Assembly: GCA_003971905.1 (NCBI GenBank)
Contig: RSEE01000001.1
Location: forward strand, 124,001 to 188,000
Reading direction: 5' to 3'
From: Moniliella sp. 'wahieum'
Taxonomy: Eukaryota; Basidiomycota; Moniliellomycetes; Moniliellales; Moniliellaceae
DNA length: 64,000 nt
Shown: positions 20,463-32,287 of the stretch, piece by piece
Numbering within the stretch: the first letter of the stretch is position 1
Layout: each line of letters opens with the position of its first letter
The notes under the pieces: model-generated
What the model saw: the letters and a program-made list of their open reading frames with translations, nothing else
Told to the model about the DNA's origin: nothing
The model's database searches: none
Program-made: the position numbers and the translations under genes

Positions 20463-22242
20463 ATGCTCATCTTTGTGCCGCGGGACCTACCCCTCCCTAA
20501 GCCCTCCTCGCCTCTTGTTCTGATCGGCCACCGCTTTTCAGCTGACGGTCACTCGGCTCTCGTCGTTGTTCATGGCTTGGATTCTTGCCATCTTGGCCGC
20601 CTGGGATGGCACGACACTCGCACGCAAGATACGCCAACATCGCCGTCCGAAACAACAGACGTGATCCCGCTGGGCTTGTTCTACAACCAAGATGACTGTG
20701 TGGATGCGATTTCGCGTGATTATGATCTGGTACTTCAGTGCACTCACTATCTCAGTCGGGTAGGCGTCGGTCTCTCTCAGATATTACCTTGATGTACGAA
20801 GAACCCAATGCCTTGCTCGAACAAGACTCACACATTTCTCTTCTGTCAGATTCTCGTCGTATCCTCTCCCCACGCTCATCCTCTACGATCCTCCTAATCC
20901 TGACTTTCATCGTTTCCTCGCCACATCGCCTATCTCTCGCCGGAAGCACGCATCATCAGCGGAGGCCGTCGACGACTTTCAGACGTTCGTGTTGGCCATC
21001 CAAAAAATCAACCAGGTTATTTCCACACGGCGCAAGCTGCAAGGCATGCAACCATCTTCCCGTTCATCCAAGGCAGGATGGCATATTTTGTCCCCTTTCG
21101 ATGGCTGCGTGCGGCGGTGGGATACCCGCCACTGCTATCTCGTTCCCGCGTCGCGCGGCAGGTGTACGTGCGCCTTACCCAGGCGACTGTTGCCCCCGTG
21201 GTGGCATCTGATCTGAGGCGCAGGCGACATGCTGGGGAGCCAGCAGCCTGTCTCTCACGACCATACATGGCTGTGTGGGGCAGTCTATGGCTTATATTGT
21301 ACGACATTCTCCTGGGGCAAGTGATGGCCGCTATGCTCGTGTCCATCGCGGATGCAGGCAGGATCGCTGCTACAAGTCATTGGGTGCACAATATCCTAGT
21401 GGTACAGCCGATTGCGCTGCTCACCTGGCTCGAGCAGTGGCCTGTGGGCCTCAAACTCAACACTCCCCTTGCAACATTCTTGGGTGATATGGCGCGAGTG
21501 CTGTTACTGGCGTTTGATGAACTATTGTTGGCACCTCTCTTGGTCTTGGGGGAGCCGCCCCTCTCGACCTTACTGGTCCAGGGACTGATTTGGGGATGCA
21601 AATATGGGGGTTTGGCTCTCTTCTTTGCCTTGGCTACTGATGTGTTATCAGTACTCACGCTCCATCTCCGCCTTCTTCATGTGGGTTTAGCCGCTACTAC
21701 CCCGCGCTCTGGGCCAGAGTCTCTTCGCGCTGTTCTTCTGTTCCAAGGGCGGAGGAGAAATCCCCTCCGAGGGGGGCGCATTGACAGGGCTGGGCAGTAT
21801 GAGGTGACCAAACTCTACTCGGAACTCTTCTCTTTACGCTGCTGCTATTCCTTGCGCCAACAGTGGGAGTGTACTACCTTTGTGCGGCAATTCCTCTTGG
21901 CGGGCTGGTCCTTCTCACTGCGCTTCTCGACGCAGCTCGTGCGACCGTCAATTTCTTCCCCCTTCTTGGCTTCTTCTCCGGATTAAAGATCCAGCACGAG
22001 TACCTGGGGCTGTGTCATTGCTGATGATTGAGCCCGGACTCTTGCGTCGCGGCAGCAGCAGCGGGTGGGGAACGGCGTACGAGCTGCACTCTCAGCCTGT
22101 TTCGGTTTCCCAACTGTTCGACGGCTACACGGACCAGCTTGCGCCATTGTGGGATGTTCCAGCAGCATTGTGGAATCTGGCACGTGCACAGCCATTGGCA
22201 CTGCAGGTTGCTCCTCTGTCCATCCCATTTTTGGAGGAGTAG
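20463..22242 (+). CDS. GPI1: GPI1/PIG-Q subunit of GPI-GlcNAc transferase
   Basis: Subunit of the ER complex that moves GlcNAc from UDP-GlcNAc to phosphatidylinositol, the first step of GPI-anchor synthesis. ATG at 20463 starts MLIFVPRDLPLPKPSSP. The signature block is WLEQWPVGLKLNTPLATFLG (family 'WLMGxPxGLKLNxxLxxFLG') at about 21430. Then come LATDVLSVLTLHLRLLH, LLFQGRRRNPLRGGRIDRAG (family 'LWxLFRGKKxNPLRxRxDS') and YEVTKLYSELF. A hydrophobic TLLLFLAPTVGVYY segment follows in a neighbouring frame near 21,830. The C-terminus RIKDPARVPGAVSLLMIEPG to PLSIPFLEE ends at 22242. Upstream, LYDPPNPDFHRFLA (about 20,885) is also family-typical. At least three frame changes (about 20,760, 21,060, 21,830) suggest missing bases or unplaced introns. 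Followed 288 bases later by CCT4 on the same strand. Confidence 0.9.
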
Positions 22243-22529
22243 AAGGTGTTGGCCATGCATGAGATTCGATACCCATCCACCAGTATGTGGTCACAGCGTC
22301 GACCATAGTTTGCTCCACCTCGATTGCAGCGGAAGGGATGGAATTGAATTGGGGGGCCAATTCCGCCTCCCAGTGGAGCACACGCTCCTCCAGCCTCCTG
22401 GGGCCAAGTCGGGGAAGAAGGGTAGCGAAGACTGGCACAGTGCGGGCGCTCACGCGTCGCGCCTGCTTTTCTAGTTGGTTCGCCGAGCCCTTCCACATTG
22501 ACGCCACCACCTCATCCACCGCCACACCC

Positions 22530-24247
22530 ATGGCTGCTGTAGCGCACACGTCGTCCAGCGCCCCGGGCGCTACCGGGGGACCGGGAAACAAGGCCTTCAA
22601 GAACGCTGACAAGCCTGATGAGGTCCGCCGCTCCAACATGGCGGCTGCAAAGGCGGTCAGTGATGCGGTCCGCACCTCTCTCGGGCCCAAGGGCATGGAC
22701 AAGATGATCCAGACCGCTCAAGGCGAGGTAGTGATTACCAACGACGGAGCCACCATCCTCAAGCACATGGCTGTCATGCATCCCGCTGCTCGCATGCTCG
22801 TCGAGCTTTCCCAGGCCCAGGACATTGAGACGGGCGATGGCACCACGTCGGTCGTGGTTGTGGCAGGGGCGCTCCTGGGTGCAGCTGAGAAGATGCTGGC
22901 CAAGGGGTTCACCCCACCGTCATTGCCGAGTCGTTTGTCAAGGCATCTACCAAAGCCGTTGAATACCTGACCGAGATCAGCACCCCCATCGACTTGAGTG
23001 ACAAGGAAGCCCTCCTCCGTGCTGCTCACACCAGTCTCAACTCCAAGATTGTGTCGCAGTACTCGTCGACGCTTGCACCGATTGCGGTCAATTCTGTACT
23101 CGCCTGCTGCACAACAAGTCTCCCACTGCGCCGGGACCTGTGTCGGCACTGCCCATCACCTCCACTGGCGCAGCTCAGGAAAGCGCGCGTGGCACCGTCG
23201 AGCCAGCGGGACAGCGACGAGTGACGAGCCATCGGTGGACTTGCGCGACATTCGGTTGGTAAAGAAGGTGGGGGGCACCATCGAGGACACGGAGATGATG
23301 GATGGCCTTGTATGGAGCAGAACGCAGTGGCCAATTCTGGCCCGACCCATATGGAGAAGGCTAAAATTGGCGTGTGTCAGTTCCAGCTGTCTAGCCCCAA
23401 GCCTGATATGGACAATCAGATTGTGGTCAACGACTACCGTCAGATGGACAAGATCCTGAAGGAGGAGCGGCAATACTTGCTCAATATGTGCAAGAAGATC
23501 AAGAAGGCTGGGTGCAATGTCTTGCTGCTGCAAAAGTCTATCTTGCGCGACGCTGTCAACGACCTTGCGCTCCATTTCCTGGCCAAGCTCAAGATCCTTG
23601 TCATTAAAGACATTGAGCGCGACGAGATGGAGTTTGTGTGCAAGACGCTTCACACCACCCCCATTGCGGACATTGATGCATTTACCGAGGACAAGCTGGC
23701 GTATGCAGACTTGGTTGAGGAGGTACAGCTTGCGGGCACGCGTGTGGTCAAGGTGTCTGGCATCAAGAACATGGGCAACACCGTTAGCGTCTTGTGCACC
23801 GGTGCCAACAGCCTCGTCTTGGAGGAGAGCGAGCGGTCGCTTCACGATGCGCTGTGTGTAGTACGCTCGCTTGTCAAGAAGCGCGCCCTGATTGCCGGCG
23901 GTGGTGCCCCCGAGGTGCATGTTTCGCGGCAGCTGGCCCAGTATGCACAAAAGTTGCAGGGCATGGAAGCCTTCTGTTTCCAGGCATTTGCCGATGCTTT
24001 GGAGATCATCCCCACCACGTTGGCCGAAAATGCAGGGCTCAACCCGATCGCTATCGTGACTGAGCTGCGCAACCGACATGCTCAGGGGGAGACGACCGCC
24101 GGCATCAATGTACGCAAGGGAACAATCACCAACATTCTGGAAGAAAATGTGTTGCAGCCCTTACTTGTGAACACGTCGGCCATCGAGCTTGCTACTGAGA
24201 CCGTGTCCCTCCTGCTTCGGATCGACGACTACCATTTGGCCAGGTGA
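22530..24247 (+). CDS. CCT4: CCT4, delta subunit of the cytosolic chaperonin (TRiC)
   Basis: ATP-driven ring chaperonin subunit folding actin and tubulin. ATG at 22530 ([16 protein letters not shown]). Equatorial motifs: [20 protein letters not shown], then [14 protein letters not shown] and the catalytic [15 protein letters not shown]. After about 22905 the frame shifts: a run of four G at 22904-22907 would need five to read [11 protein letters not shown]. The apical domain contains [17 protein letters not shown] and [18 protein letters not shown]. The C-terminal equatorial part contains [27 protein letters not shown]-equivalent helices, and [19 protein letters not shown], ending [12 protein letters not shown] at 24247. 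A Ser/Thr/Ala-rich insert sits between NSVL and PSVDLRD (about 23105-23230). No intron recognised; length of about 560 codons fits. Further frame changes at about 23,110, 23,220 and 23,310. Confidence 0.97.
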
Positions 24248-24498
24248 AGAATTGCATCAGCATTTTGGTCGTTTTTATGTTGCTACTGCATAGCTCTTCA
24301 TGATGTGGGTGGCTGACTACATATCGAGAGCCTATAGCGAAAGAGCGAACAATATCTGTGTAGTACAGCATGTGTGCATGGAAGCCCTGCTCCAGAAGCA
24401 GGCAAGAAGGCAGATCAATGCCATTGGCTGGCCCACCAGCTAGTGGGTTGCGAGTCAGCCCTTTTTTTTGGGGGGGGGGGCATGCAAAGCACTTAACG

Positions 24499-25270
24499 CT
24501 AGCCAGGGGGGTGGGCTCGACGAACTCAGCGCTCTTGACCTTGGCGCCAAGGTCCTCAGCACCCACCACGTTAGCCGCACCACCGTGGAGTTCAACCAAA
24601 CGCGAAACGTCAAACTTGGGCTTCTTGATGATCTTGACCTGTGGACAAACACATCCTTAAGAGGGTAGATCCCACGAGTCGACTTCTCGATCTCGCGGCC
24701 AATGACCTCAGGAATGAGCTTCTGGACAAGCTCCTTGATGTCGCACGTCTCGATCTCGCGCTTGATGATCTGGAACATCTTTTGCCGGATGGCGCGAACC
24801 TGGGCCGACTGGCGTAGGTGGTCTTCGACACGCTGTTGGAGCGACGCTTGGTGAAAGCAATGACAAAAGACGCACAACGTAGCCGTCCGTCAGCTTCACA
24901 TCCTGGTGTGCCTCAATGGTGTCTGCCACTTGCGGACGAGCGAACGGATCTTGTCCGTAGTGAAGTTCATCGAGTGGAAGTTGGTAAGGCACGACCGGCC
25001 CTGAACCTCATCGACGCGCAGAGAAAACTTGCGGAAGGACTGCTCCTCGTCCTTGTTGAGGTCAGCGAGCGAGGCCTCGACGATGCGGCCCTTGAGCGAG
25101 TCGTTGGCGTTCACCAGACCCTGGGACTTGTTGACGATGGTCTTGCCAACAGTACGGTTATCGAAGAAGGTGGGTGCCCGGATGTCGTGCCACACTTGGC
25201 GCGACATAGGGTCGACCGTCTTCTTCTTCATGCCCTTCTTGCCGAGCTTCTTGTTCTTGCCGATCGCCAT
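24499..25270 (-). CDS. RPS1: 40S ribosomal protein eS1 (Rps1/RPS3A)
   Basis: Small-subunit ribosomal protein near the mRNA exit. ATG at 25270 starts [20 protein letters not shown], followed by [20 protein letters not shown] and the conserved [20 protein letters not shown]. Further on: [54 protein letters not shown] and [16 protein letters not shown]. The stop is taken as TAG at 24499-24501 after EPTPP, which needs one more C in the run at about 24506-24511. Other frame changes (about 24,917; A run 24865-24868; about 24,815; about 24,640) are each repaired by a single extra base in or beside a homopolymer, which argues for sequence error in an essential gene. Convergent with CCT4, whose stop lies 250 bases away. 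Confidence 0.97.
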
Positions 25271-25700
25271 CTTGGAAAACTGTCCGGGAACACTGCGCAC
25301 AGAGAGGTTAGCACTACTCCTTTGCCATGTATGGGGCCGTCAACGGGCAGACGACGACAGTATCGGTGTCGCCGTCCTGACAGAAGGGCCCTACTGGCGG
25401 GCACGATGCTTACCTCGAGGGTGGCGGTCCTATGTGTCGACGGTAACAGAGACGGCGAGAACTGCTGTTTGGTGGGAAGGCGGACACGGGCCAGGGGGTT
25501 GTAGGGTTATCCCATCTGCTGCGGCAACTCTTCGACCTAACCCTATACTTTCAGCAGTGCCGCTGTGCTGCACTCGCCAATTGCAATTTGCCATCAACAC
25601 GACTGATTTCAATCAGCTACGTGAACTGTGGGGCAAATTGTCGCTTCCTACGCATTAACCGTGCCGCTAATACGATCGCTTTCTGGGGCGCATCTGTTCG
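25271..25700. other. intergenic between RPS1 start and COG6 end
   Basis: RPS1 promoter and 5' UTR. Includes pyrimidine-rich sequence upstream of the start codon on the minus strand and a CCCTAACCC-like word near 25,500. No gene. Confidence 0.5.
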
Positions 25701-28084
25701 TTATTCCTCTACTCCCAGTAGCAGCCGCACATCACTCGGCTCCAGTTCGACCAGCGCATCCGGATCTTCGTAGCCGCCCTCAGGGCTGCGCAAGGCCGCC
25801 ACAATCCGGGCGTACGTGTCTGCCATGCCCCCAACGCGGCCGCATGAACCGACGAACGAATGGAAGGATCCTTCAACGGCGAAAGCGAGCGAGCTTCCAG
25901 CGGAGCACCCGATCGTAGTACCTCACCCAGTACGAGCATCGCTTTTGACACAGATGCCGAATCGCACTCTCGATGCTGTGCGAGTGGTGTGGTATCCGGC
26001 GCAGAGGTAGCCTTGGCCAATGGTCCTAGGGCAGCCTGATCCACGAGACGTTGGGTGTAGGTTTCAACCAGGGCTTGGACCAAATCGGCACGTTGCTTCT
26101 CCAACCGTTTGGCCGCAGTGGCCGCAGGGCCAATAGGGGAAACAGGGCTGCCTGCCTGAAGCGCAGACAAAATGATCGTGTAACAGTTGATAAGAAAGAT
26201 ACCTTGGTCAAACCTCTCCTCGCCATACCCCGCGGATTGGGGATCGCCGTGCTGGGGCGAGATCGCTAGCCAATCGATCACACAGTGCTTCCATAGCCCC
26301 CACCAATTGAGTGACAATGGCACCCAATTGAACCTGGGCCATCTGCCGTGCTTGTGCGTCAAGTGCCGTCATCCTGACTGGTATCAAAAGGCATTGCGCG
26401 GAGGCCGTCGCGAGAAGATTCTTGAACGCCGCCGCTTCAGATTCGAGATATAGCTCCTTCGGATTGGTGGATGGATCTGCTTGCCTGACCTCTGAAGCGT
26501 GGCGGTTAAGCTCAGCATCAAAGGCGAGGGCTGCACGACGGGATAGATCTTGTACCGCTAGAACGAGTGGGCTGTGCTCCATCCGTCCTAACGTGCGGCG
26601 GAGGGTGACGCGGTAGAAATCAAGAATGTGGGCCAGACGGAGAAGTTGAAGCGAGTCGTTACCCTTCCCTCCCGCAGAGGTAAGTACACTCGTCACACGT
26701 TCTCGTAGAGGACGGGCTAGGGGAGCGAGGTACGGTTGACCAGTTCGTTCACAGCTTCCTCGGCCGCCGTCAATGCAGGTCCTGTGCCTTCCCGCACCCC
26801 TTCCACTTCCTCCTGGGCCCATTGGGCCGCACTTCGGGTCAAGTCGACCGAGCCCGAGTCAACCCCATGGCGCCGGGTCCCAATCCTGTGGGCCAAAGGA
26901 GTGTCCACATCTCCATACCGGGGCGATGCAAGAGTGCAGAATAAACTTCCCTCTCACTTGCCGAGGCCTGATGAACCCAAGCAAGCATATCGCCAACGTA
27001 CCGCAAGGAATCATGCGCCTGCGCTTCAATTGGACGTTCCCCGGGGCCTGAACCAAGACGCAAGGCCGTATCGAAGGAATAGAGAACAAGGCGCGCTCTC
27101 CGATCCGCCAGCTCAGACAGAGCCGGGCGGAGAAGACCATCCTTGCTCTCTTTGTGGAGGAAGGCAACCGCTCGCGGCACTTCACCAGCAGGGTTGGAAC
27201 CCAACTCCAACTGGGACGATAGGCTTGGATCGCGGAAGCGTACAACAAGCCATTGGGACAAGCGATGCAAGCCTCGATCCAGCTGGGCCGAGGCGGCTTC
27301 CATCACGTCCACCCCAGCGCGGATCCCACCACCTTCATGGGAAGCAGCCTCGCTGCCGGCGAGAAGCGACTGGGCTTCGGAGCGGATCCGTACCAGGATC
27401 AAGGGCAGCAAATGTATGCTCATCCACGTGGGTGTCCGCCTTGTCTAGGGCGGTGACCATATCTTGCGGGAGGGTGAAACGGCGAAGGAAAAGATTTGAT
27501 CGTCTGCTCCATCTCGGCCTTGGTTGCTTCGACCTGGGCTGGCTGGGCACTGGCCAGGAGCGGAGCGCAGAGACTGGCGGCGGTACGGGTTTGACGCTGG
27601 GCGGTGGTGGTGGCAGTGTGCATGTCGGCCAGACTGGCATCAAGCGCATCGAGGTCAGCGACGATGCCGTCGAGGCGAGCGAGGACGTTGTGAACGACAG
27701 CGCGGCGGGATGTGATGAGGGTATGCTCCATCTCCGCCTTCAGTGCAGCGACATCGGTAACAGCGCGAGGGTCTGAGAGGGTGCTCTCAAGGATGGGCTC
27801 GTCGGGAAGGGTGTGGGCGTGAATGTGGTGGAGACGGGCGAGTGCGCCGAGGGTCTGGGCAGCGCTGGCGGCGTCAATGGGACGGGCGAGGAGGGCCTCG
27901 GCGCGCAGCAGCACCGCCGAACCGTCCCGCTCGCCCCGCATGGGAGGCATGGGAAGCGGCATGGGCGCGGAGCGTATCCGAGAGGGCGGCCGAAGGGCAG
28001 GGTGGGCCGCAGAGGCTCAAGAGTGGCTGGGGGAGCCTGCGGCCAGAAGGAGCTCGGGTCGGAGGCAATGCGGCCGCTCGCCAT
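25701..28084 (-). CDS. COG6: COG6, conserved oligomeric Golgi complex subunit 6
   Basis: Subunit of the COG vesicle-tethering complex acting in retrograde intra-Golgi transport. ATG at 28084 starts MASGRIASDPSSFW. An N-terminal helical region (ALKAEMEHTLITSRRAVVHN, LDALDASLADMHTATTTAQR) is the coiled-coil tethering part. The family hallmark is HDSLRYVGDMLAWVHQASAS (about 27,000-26,940). C-terminal helices include LRLAHILDFYRVTLRRTLG, ASAQCLLIPVRMTALDAQAR and RLEKQRADLVQALVETYTQR. The last residues LLLGVEE precede TAA at 25701-25703. One likely intron is near 26,165-26,215 (GTATCT donor, CTTCAG acceptor). Several frame changes scatter along the gene. Total of about 780 codons agrees with fungal COG6. 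Divergently followed by nothing for about 540 bases, then alpha-tubulin on the same strand. Confidence 0.92.
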
Positions 28085-28628
28085 CGCCCATCCATCCTGT
28101 CGCCCGCGCCGCCCACCTGGCCTCATCGATCGGTGATCGATGATTAATGATTGGCAATCGATGGTCGTGTTGCGCCATCTCTCGTTTCAACTTTCATTCG
28201 CTCAGGCCATTCCGCCAGCCAGCCGCCTGCCCCCACAATTCCGCCGGATGTTCGTGCCCCCCCCCCCCCCCCTGGTTCGCCCTATGGAAACATGGACTAA
28301 CACATACCAACGCACTGTGCGCCGAAAGGCCATTGAGCTGTACCACATGACCGCCAACTTCCACCCCCCACCAAGCTCCCTGCTCGGATCACTATGACGA
28401 TCAATTGTCAACTCTCGCTCTATTGGCTGTCGATGAATCCTTCGAATCTGGCGCATTAGGAGGAATAGTACTTCAAACAAGGGGCGTCGCATGTCGTCCC
28501 TGGCCGATTCTTCTCCAAAAGAGTACAGATGTTGAGAAAAAGACAGCGCCACAGAAGGTCGAAAAAAGAAAGGGATATATGGAAACGCCCGAGGGCTCAT
28601 ACAAAACACTGGGCCCCACCACACACTC
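28085..28628. other. intergenic between COG6 start and TUB1 end
   Basis: Contains a run of about 16 C at 28257-28273 and AATGATT/ATCGAT words at 28,125-28,160. The rest is promoter of COG6 and 3' UTR of alpha-tubulin. Confidence 0.5.
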
Positions 28629-29973
28629 TCAATATTCCTCTTCCCCCTCTTCGTCCTCCAGCACAGTCTCGGCAGCAACCTCTTCATAGTCCTTTTCGAG
28701 CGCAGCCAGGTCCTCGCGGGCCTCGGAGAATTCGCCTTCCTCCATGCCCTCGCCGACGTACCAATGGACAAAGCACGCTTCGAGTAGAGCAAGTCGAACT
28801 TACGGTCGAGCCGGGTCCAGGCCGACGAAATGGCTGTGGTATTGGCCAACATGCAGAGCGAGCGACTCATGGCAGCCATGTCGCCCCCAGGAACCTGGGA
28901 AGGCGCTTCGTTGCAGATACCGACCTTGAACCCAGTAGGGCACCAGTCCACAAACTGGACTGTGCGCTTGGTCTTGATTGCTGCAATGGCCGTGTTGACA
29001 TCCTTCGGCACCACATCGCCCCGGTACAGAAGGCAAGAAGCCATAAACTTGCCCTCACGTGGATCGCATTTGACCATCTGGTTGCCCCGATCAAACGCGG
29101 ACGACGTCATTTCCGCCACACTGTTCTGCTCATGCGACACCTTGTCGGCCGAGATGATGGGCGAGAGGGAAGCAAGCGGGAAGTGGATGCGAGGGAAGGG
29201 AACTAGTTGGTTTGGAATTCGGTAAGATCAACGTTCAGCGATCCATCAAACCGGAGCGAGGCGGTAACGAAGACACAACCTGCGCAATCAGTCGGTTCAG
29301 GTTGGAGTACGAAGGCGAAGCAATGCCCAATTTGGTCTTGGCAATGTCATACAGTGCTTCATTGTCCACCATGAAGGAACAATCGGAGTTTTCGAGCGTA
29401 GTGTGGGTTGTGAGCACGGAATTGTACGGCTCCACCACTGAAGAAGACATCATAGGCGCAGGGTAGACCGAAAATTCGAGCTTGGCCTTCTTGCCATAAT
29501 CTTGGGCGAGATGCTCGAGGAGGAGCGAGCCAAACCCTGAACCCGTGCCTCCGCCAAATGAATGGAAGACAAAGAATCCCTGCAGGCCCCCAGTCACATC
29601 GGCCAGCTTGCGGACTCACTCCAGTGTGTCGTCAATCAGCTCCTTGCCCACGGTGTAGTGACCCCGGGCATAGTTGTTGGCCGCATCCTCCTTGCCTGTA
29701 ACGAGCGTCTCAGGGTGGAAGAGGGAGCGGTACGTTCCTGTCCGCACCTTATCCACCACATTGGGCTCAAGATCAACGTAGACAGAGCGAGGCACGTACT
29801 TCCCTGAACCTGTCTCGCAGAAGAAGGTGCTAAAGCCATCGTCGTTTGCCGAAGGAGAACCCGAGAAGGCGGCCATCAGGCGAAAGGCCGTGTTCTTGCA
29901 GATACAGCTCCCAGCAAGCATTGCCAATCTGGATGCCAGCTTGACCGACATGCAACGAGAGAACTTCACGCAT
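28629..29973 (-). CDS. TUB1: alpha-tubulin
   Basis: Microtubule alpha subunit. ATG at 29973 starts [20 protein letters not shown]. Then [40 protein letters not shown], and the tubulin GTP signature [20 protein letters not shown]. Further on: STAVVEPYN-equivalent [54 protein letters not shown], and [16 protein letters not shown]. Alpha-specific features are the GDVVPKDV loop and a tail ending EDEEGEEEY at 28629-28631 (TGA), the EEY end bound by CAP-Gly proteins. Frame changes at about 28770-28772 (A run), 29,230 and 29,630-29,880 look like missing bases. No clear intron is needed after correction. A 13-G run (C on the coding strand) lies in the 5' UTR at about 29987-29999 and a TATATA box is near 30,076-30,081. 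Confidence 0.98.
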
Positions 29974-30380
29974 TGTAGGTGTTTAGGGGGGGGGGGGCTA
30001 GTACAGTAGGTGCGGTTGGTGGGGTGGTAGTAAAAACGAAGCTGGATATAAGGTAGAGACGTAGTTTGGCTTTTTATATAGACTCGCTCGCGCAAATTGG
30101 GCGGTGGCCCACGACCGTGCTCCCAGCACAGAGGCGTAGTGTGTCTCACGCCTGCCCGCACGAGGCGCGTGTGTGGCGCTCTGGTGGGCCAAGCACAGGG
30201 CCCCTTGGCGGGGAAATGGGTTTGGGTTGTCGCCGAAAAACACTGCCCCCCGGGCAGCCCCTTAAGTTAGGTGGCAGTCTGCGTCAGCAATCCCGCCCTT
30301 CTTGCGCTCCAAATGAACGGCCGCTCGGGGGCCTTCAGCAAGCTTAGCTTAGCGCCAGTAAGAGCTAGTAAGCCCCATCC

Positions 30381-30419
30381 AGCTTCAAGCTTCAAGCTTC
30401 AAGCTTCAAGCTTCAAGCT
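30381..30419. repeat. AGCTTCA tandem array
   Basis: Five to six exact copies of AGCTTCA, giving overlapping HindIII-type AAGCTT palindromes. The same word array recurs at 39043-39068 and singly at many other intergenic sites. Confidence 0.95.
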
Positions 30420-30689
30420 ATATAGCATCGTGAATCATGCAATATGCGCCCTTTATTCATCGATCATGCTCATGTACCGGGCGCCTCTCTTCAAGTTTCA
30501 AGCTTCACCGATAGAGCGCGGCCTTCGCGCGTCTGTATATTACCGGTGGTGTGGCGGATTGGATGCGATCAACCAAGGAGGTACTTCTCTGTTTTGTTTG
30601 TTTTTTTCTCTTTGGACGGTCATTCTGACGCCGTCCACAGTCTTCCGGCCCTACTGTACACGTAGCACACACCCTTAAGGCGAACCATA

Positions 30690-31020
30690 TATACCCCAAC
30701 CGTCCCAAAACTGAAGAGAGATGTTGTCACGGGACGACGATTATGAAGTCGCGTTGACAGCCACCTCCACTCCCTTTTATCGTCGCTCTCACTTTGTCTT
30801 CTCAGCTTCTCTCTCCCTATCACTACTCAAGTTATATATCTTTCGCTATCGTGACTTGGATTCTCGGCCTATCTATACAAAACCCATAACAACCCTCTCT
30901 TTTCCCCTCACCCTTCTTCTAGGAGAACTCAACTCTAGAAGAACCACCTTTCCGATCCGCTCCCTTGCCCTCCCTCGCCCATCAAGTCTCCCCGGTTTCT
31001 CCTCAGGTCCCTATAGCGTG
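30690..31020 (+). promoter_or_regulatory. promoter-like segment without an obvious gene
   Basis: ATATATA at about 30,688-30,695 is followed about 30 bases later by a long pyrimidine-rich leader (CTCTCACTTTGTCTTC, CCTCTCTTTTCCCC). This is the composition of a strong fungal promoter and 5' UTR. A 100-codon frame opens at ATG 30721 but has no recognisable domain. Downstream the sequence runs into dispersed repeat A, so any gene may have been cut off. Confidence 0.3.
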
Positions 31021-31072
31021 TAACATCTTTGCAGACGCTGCCTGGCTCTTCTCGACGAACAGCAAAGCACTA

Positions 31073-31150
31073 CTCCCCGCAAGATGAACGGTTCGGTTTA
31101 GACGTGGCGTTCCCCCTGTCCCAGCCTTAAGCTCTGTCAATGATATGGAT
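31073..31150 (+). repeat. dispersed repeat A, copy
   Basis: CCCCGCAAGATGAACGG, GTTTAGACGT(G/A)GCGTTCCCCC and CTGTCCCAGCCTTAAGCTC then TGTCAATGATATGGA match 47690-47765 almost base for base. Confidence 0.85.
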
Positions 31151-32287
31151 TCGAAAGATTGGGCTCAGCGGAAGCGCGGAAAAGTAAGAACATGACTGTT
31201 GGTCCATATATTGAAGCGCCAGTGAGGAGCGCCGAACCACACAGTTATAAGCGTCAAGCAAATATAACCCTTCTGTGTTGCGACGGGACTGACTTTACCT
31301 TCACTGGTCGTGGAGCCCTTCCAGCCTCACGGCCTCATTAGCTCACTAGCCCACTAGTCTCCGTGGCTCCGCGGACTCCGAAGGCTGCTGTGGCATGGGC
31401 GTACCGGGTACCAGCGACCAAATTAGTCTCCTGCTTTTGCTACCACCAACGCCCTTCGTCGAAGGGCCACAGAGGATGTTTATCAGGCCGGATAAGCCCG
31501 AAGGCCTAAGGTTAGGCCCCCAAGATCTGACACCCATCACAAGTTCGTGCCCCCAACCTTGCAGGATAGGCTCATTCTATACCTTCTGAGATGGTCGATG
31601 AGCGGTGTGTGCGCGGCTAGAACGTTAAACGTTAAACGTCCGTCACAAGAAAGGTGCTGTGGAGATGGGAGCCAACACAATGAAACAACCCTACAAGGAG
31701 TACCAACAGTGCTGGTGACCGGTGACCTGATCGATGATCGAGATGATCGGGGTGGCTGGCTGGAACGTTGGGGGACAGCCGGTAAGCCGGTAAGCGGTAA
31801 CCGGGAACCGGCAACCCTGGTGCAACCCTAGGAGCAGTCTGGCAACAACACGTAACGCAACGCGCAACGTAAGGCTGGTGGGGGGGAATTTGAAATTGCA
31901 CGCACCCTCTCCATGGGTGCCCGCGGGCGCGTTTGAGGCCGGCTGGGCCCTGGGCGGCGGCATGTGCCCTTGCAGCACACGGCGTGTGGCACCGCATGTG
32001 TCCTGTGGGCCTCGCGCCCACATCACGCGTCCGTGTTCAACGCTCACCGCGGAGCCTCGCCGCTGGAAGCGCGCATCACCGATCGCTGATCCGCAGCAGC
32101 CGAACACGGCCGCCGCATTTTTGCATCCTCATCGACCAGATCGATCATCGATCATCCTCGTCCTCGCAAACTCCACCGCCGTCACTGCGTCCCACCGCCC
32201 CCTCTCCTCCAGCCGCCAGCCCGCGATGGGTGTGCAGTGGCACTAACAACCCCACCCAACCTCCCGCCCCGCCCTCCCCCCCCGCAC

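Larger units (their letters stand above)
29974..32287. other. 2.3-kb intergenic region between TUB1 and TRK
   Basis: TUB1 promoter side first (TATATA near 30,078 on the minus strand). Then an AAGCTTC tandem array, an orphan TATA/pyrimidine-rich segment (30,690-31,020), a copy of dispersed repeat A, AACGTT/ACCGGT/ATCGAT word clusters (31,620-31,870) and the TRK promoter. Confidence 0.6.

Noticed and set aside
25495-25545. CCCTAACCC-like words, considered telomere-related
   Set aside because: Only one or two units; no TTAGGG array in the window.
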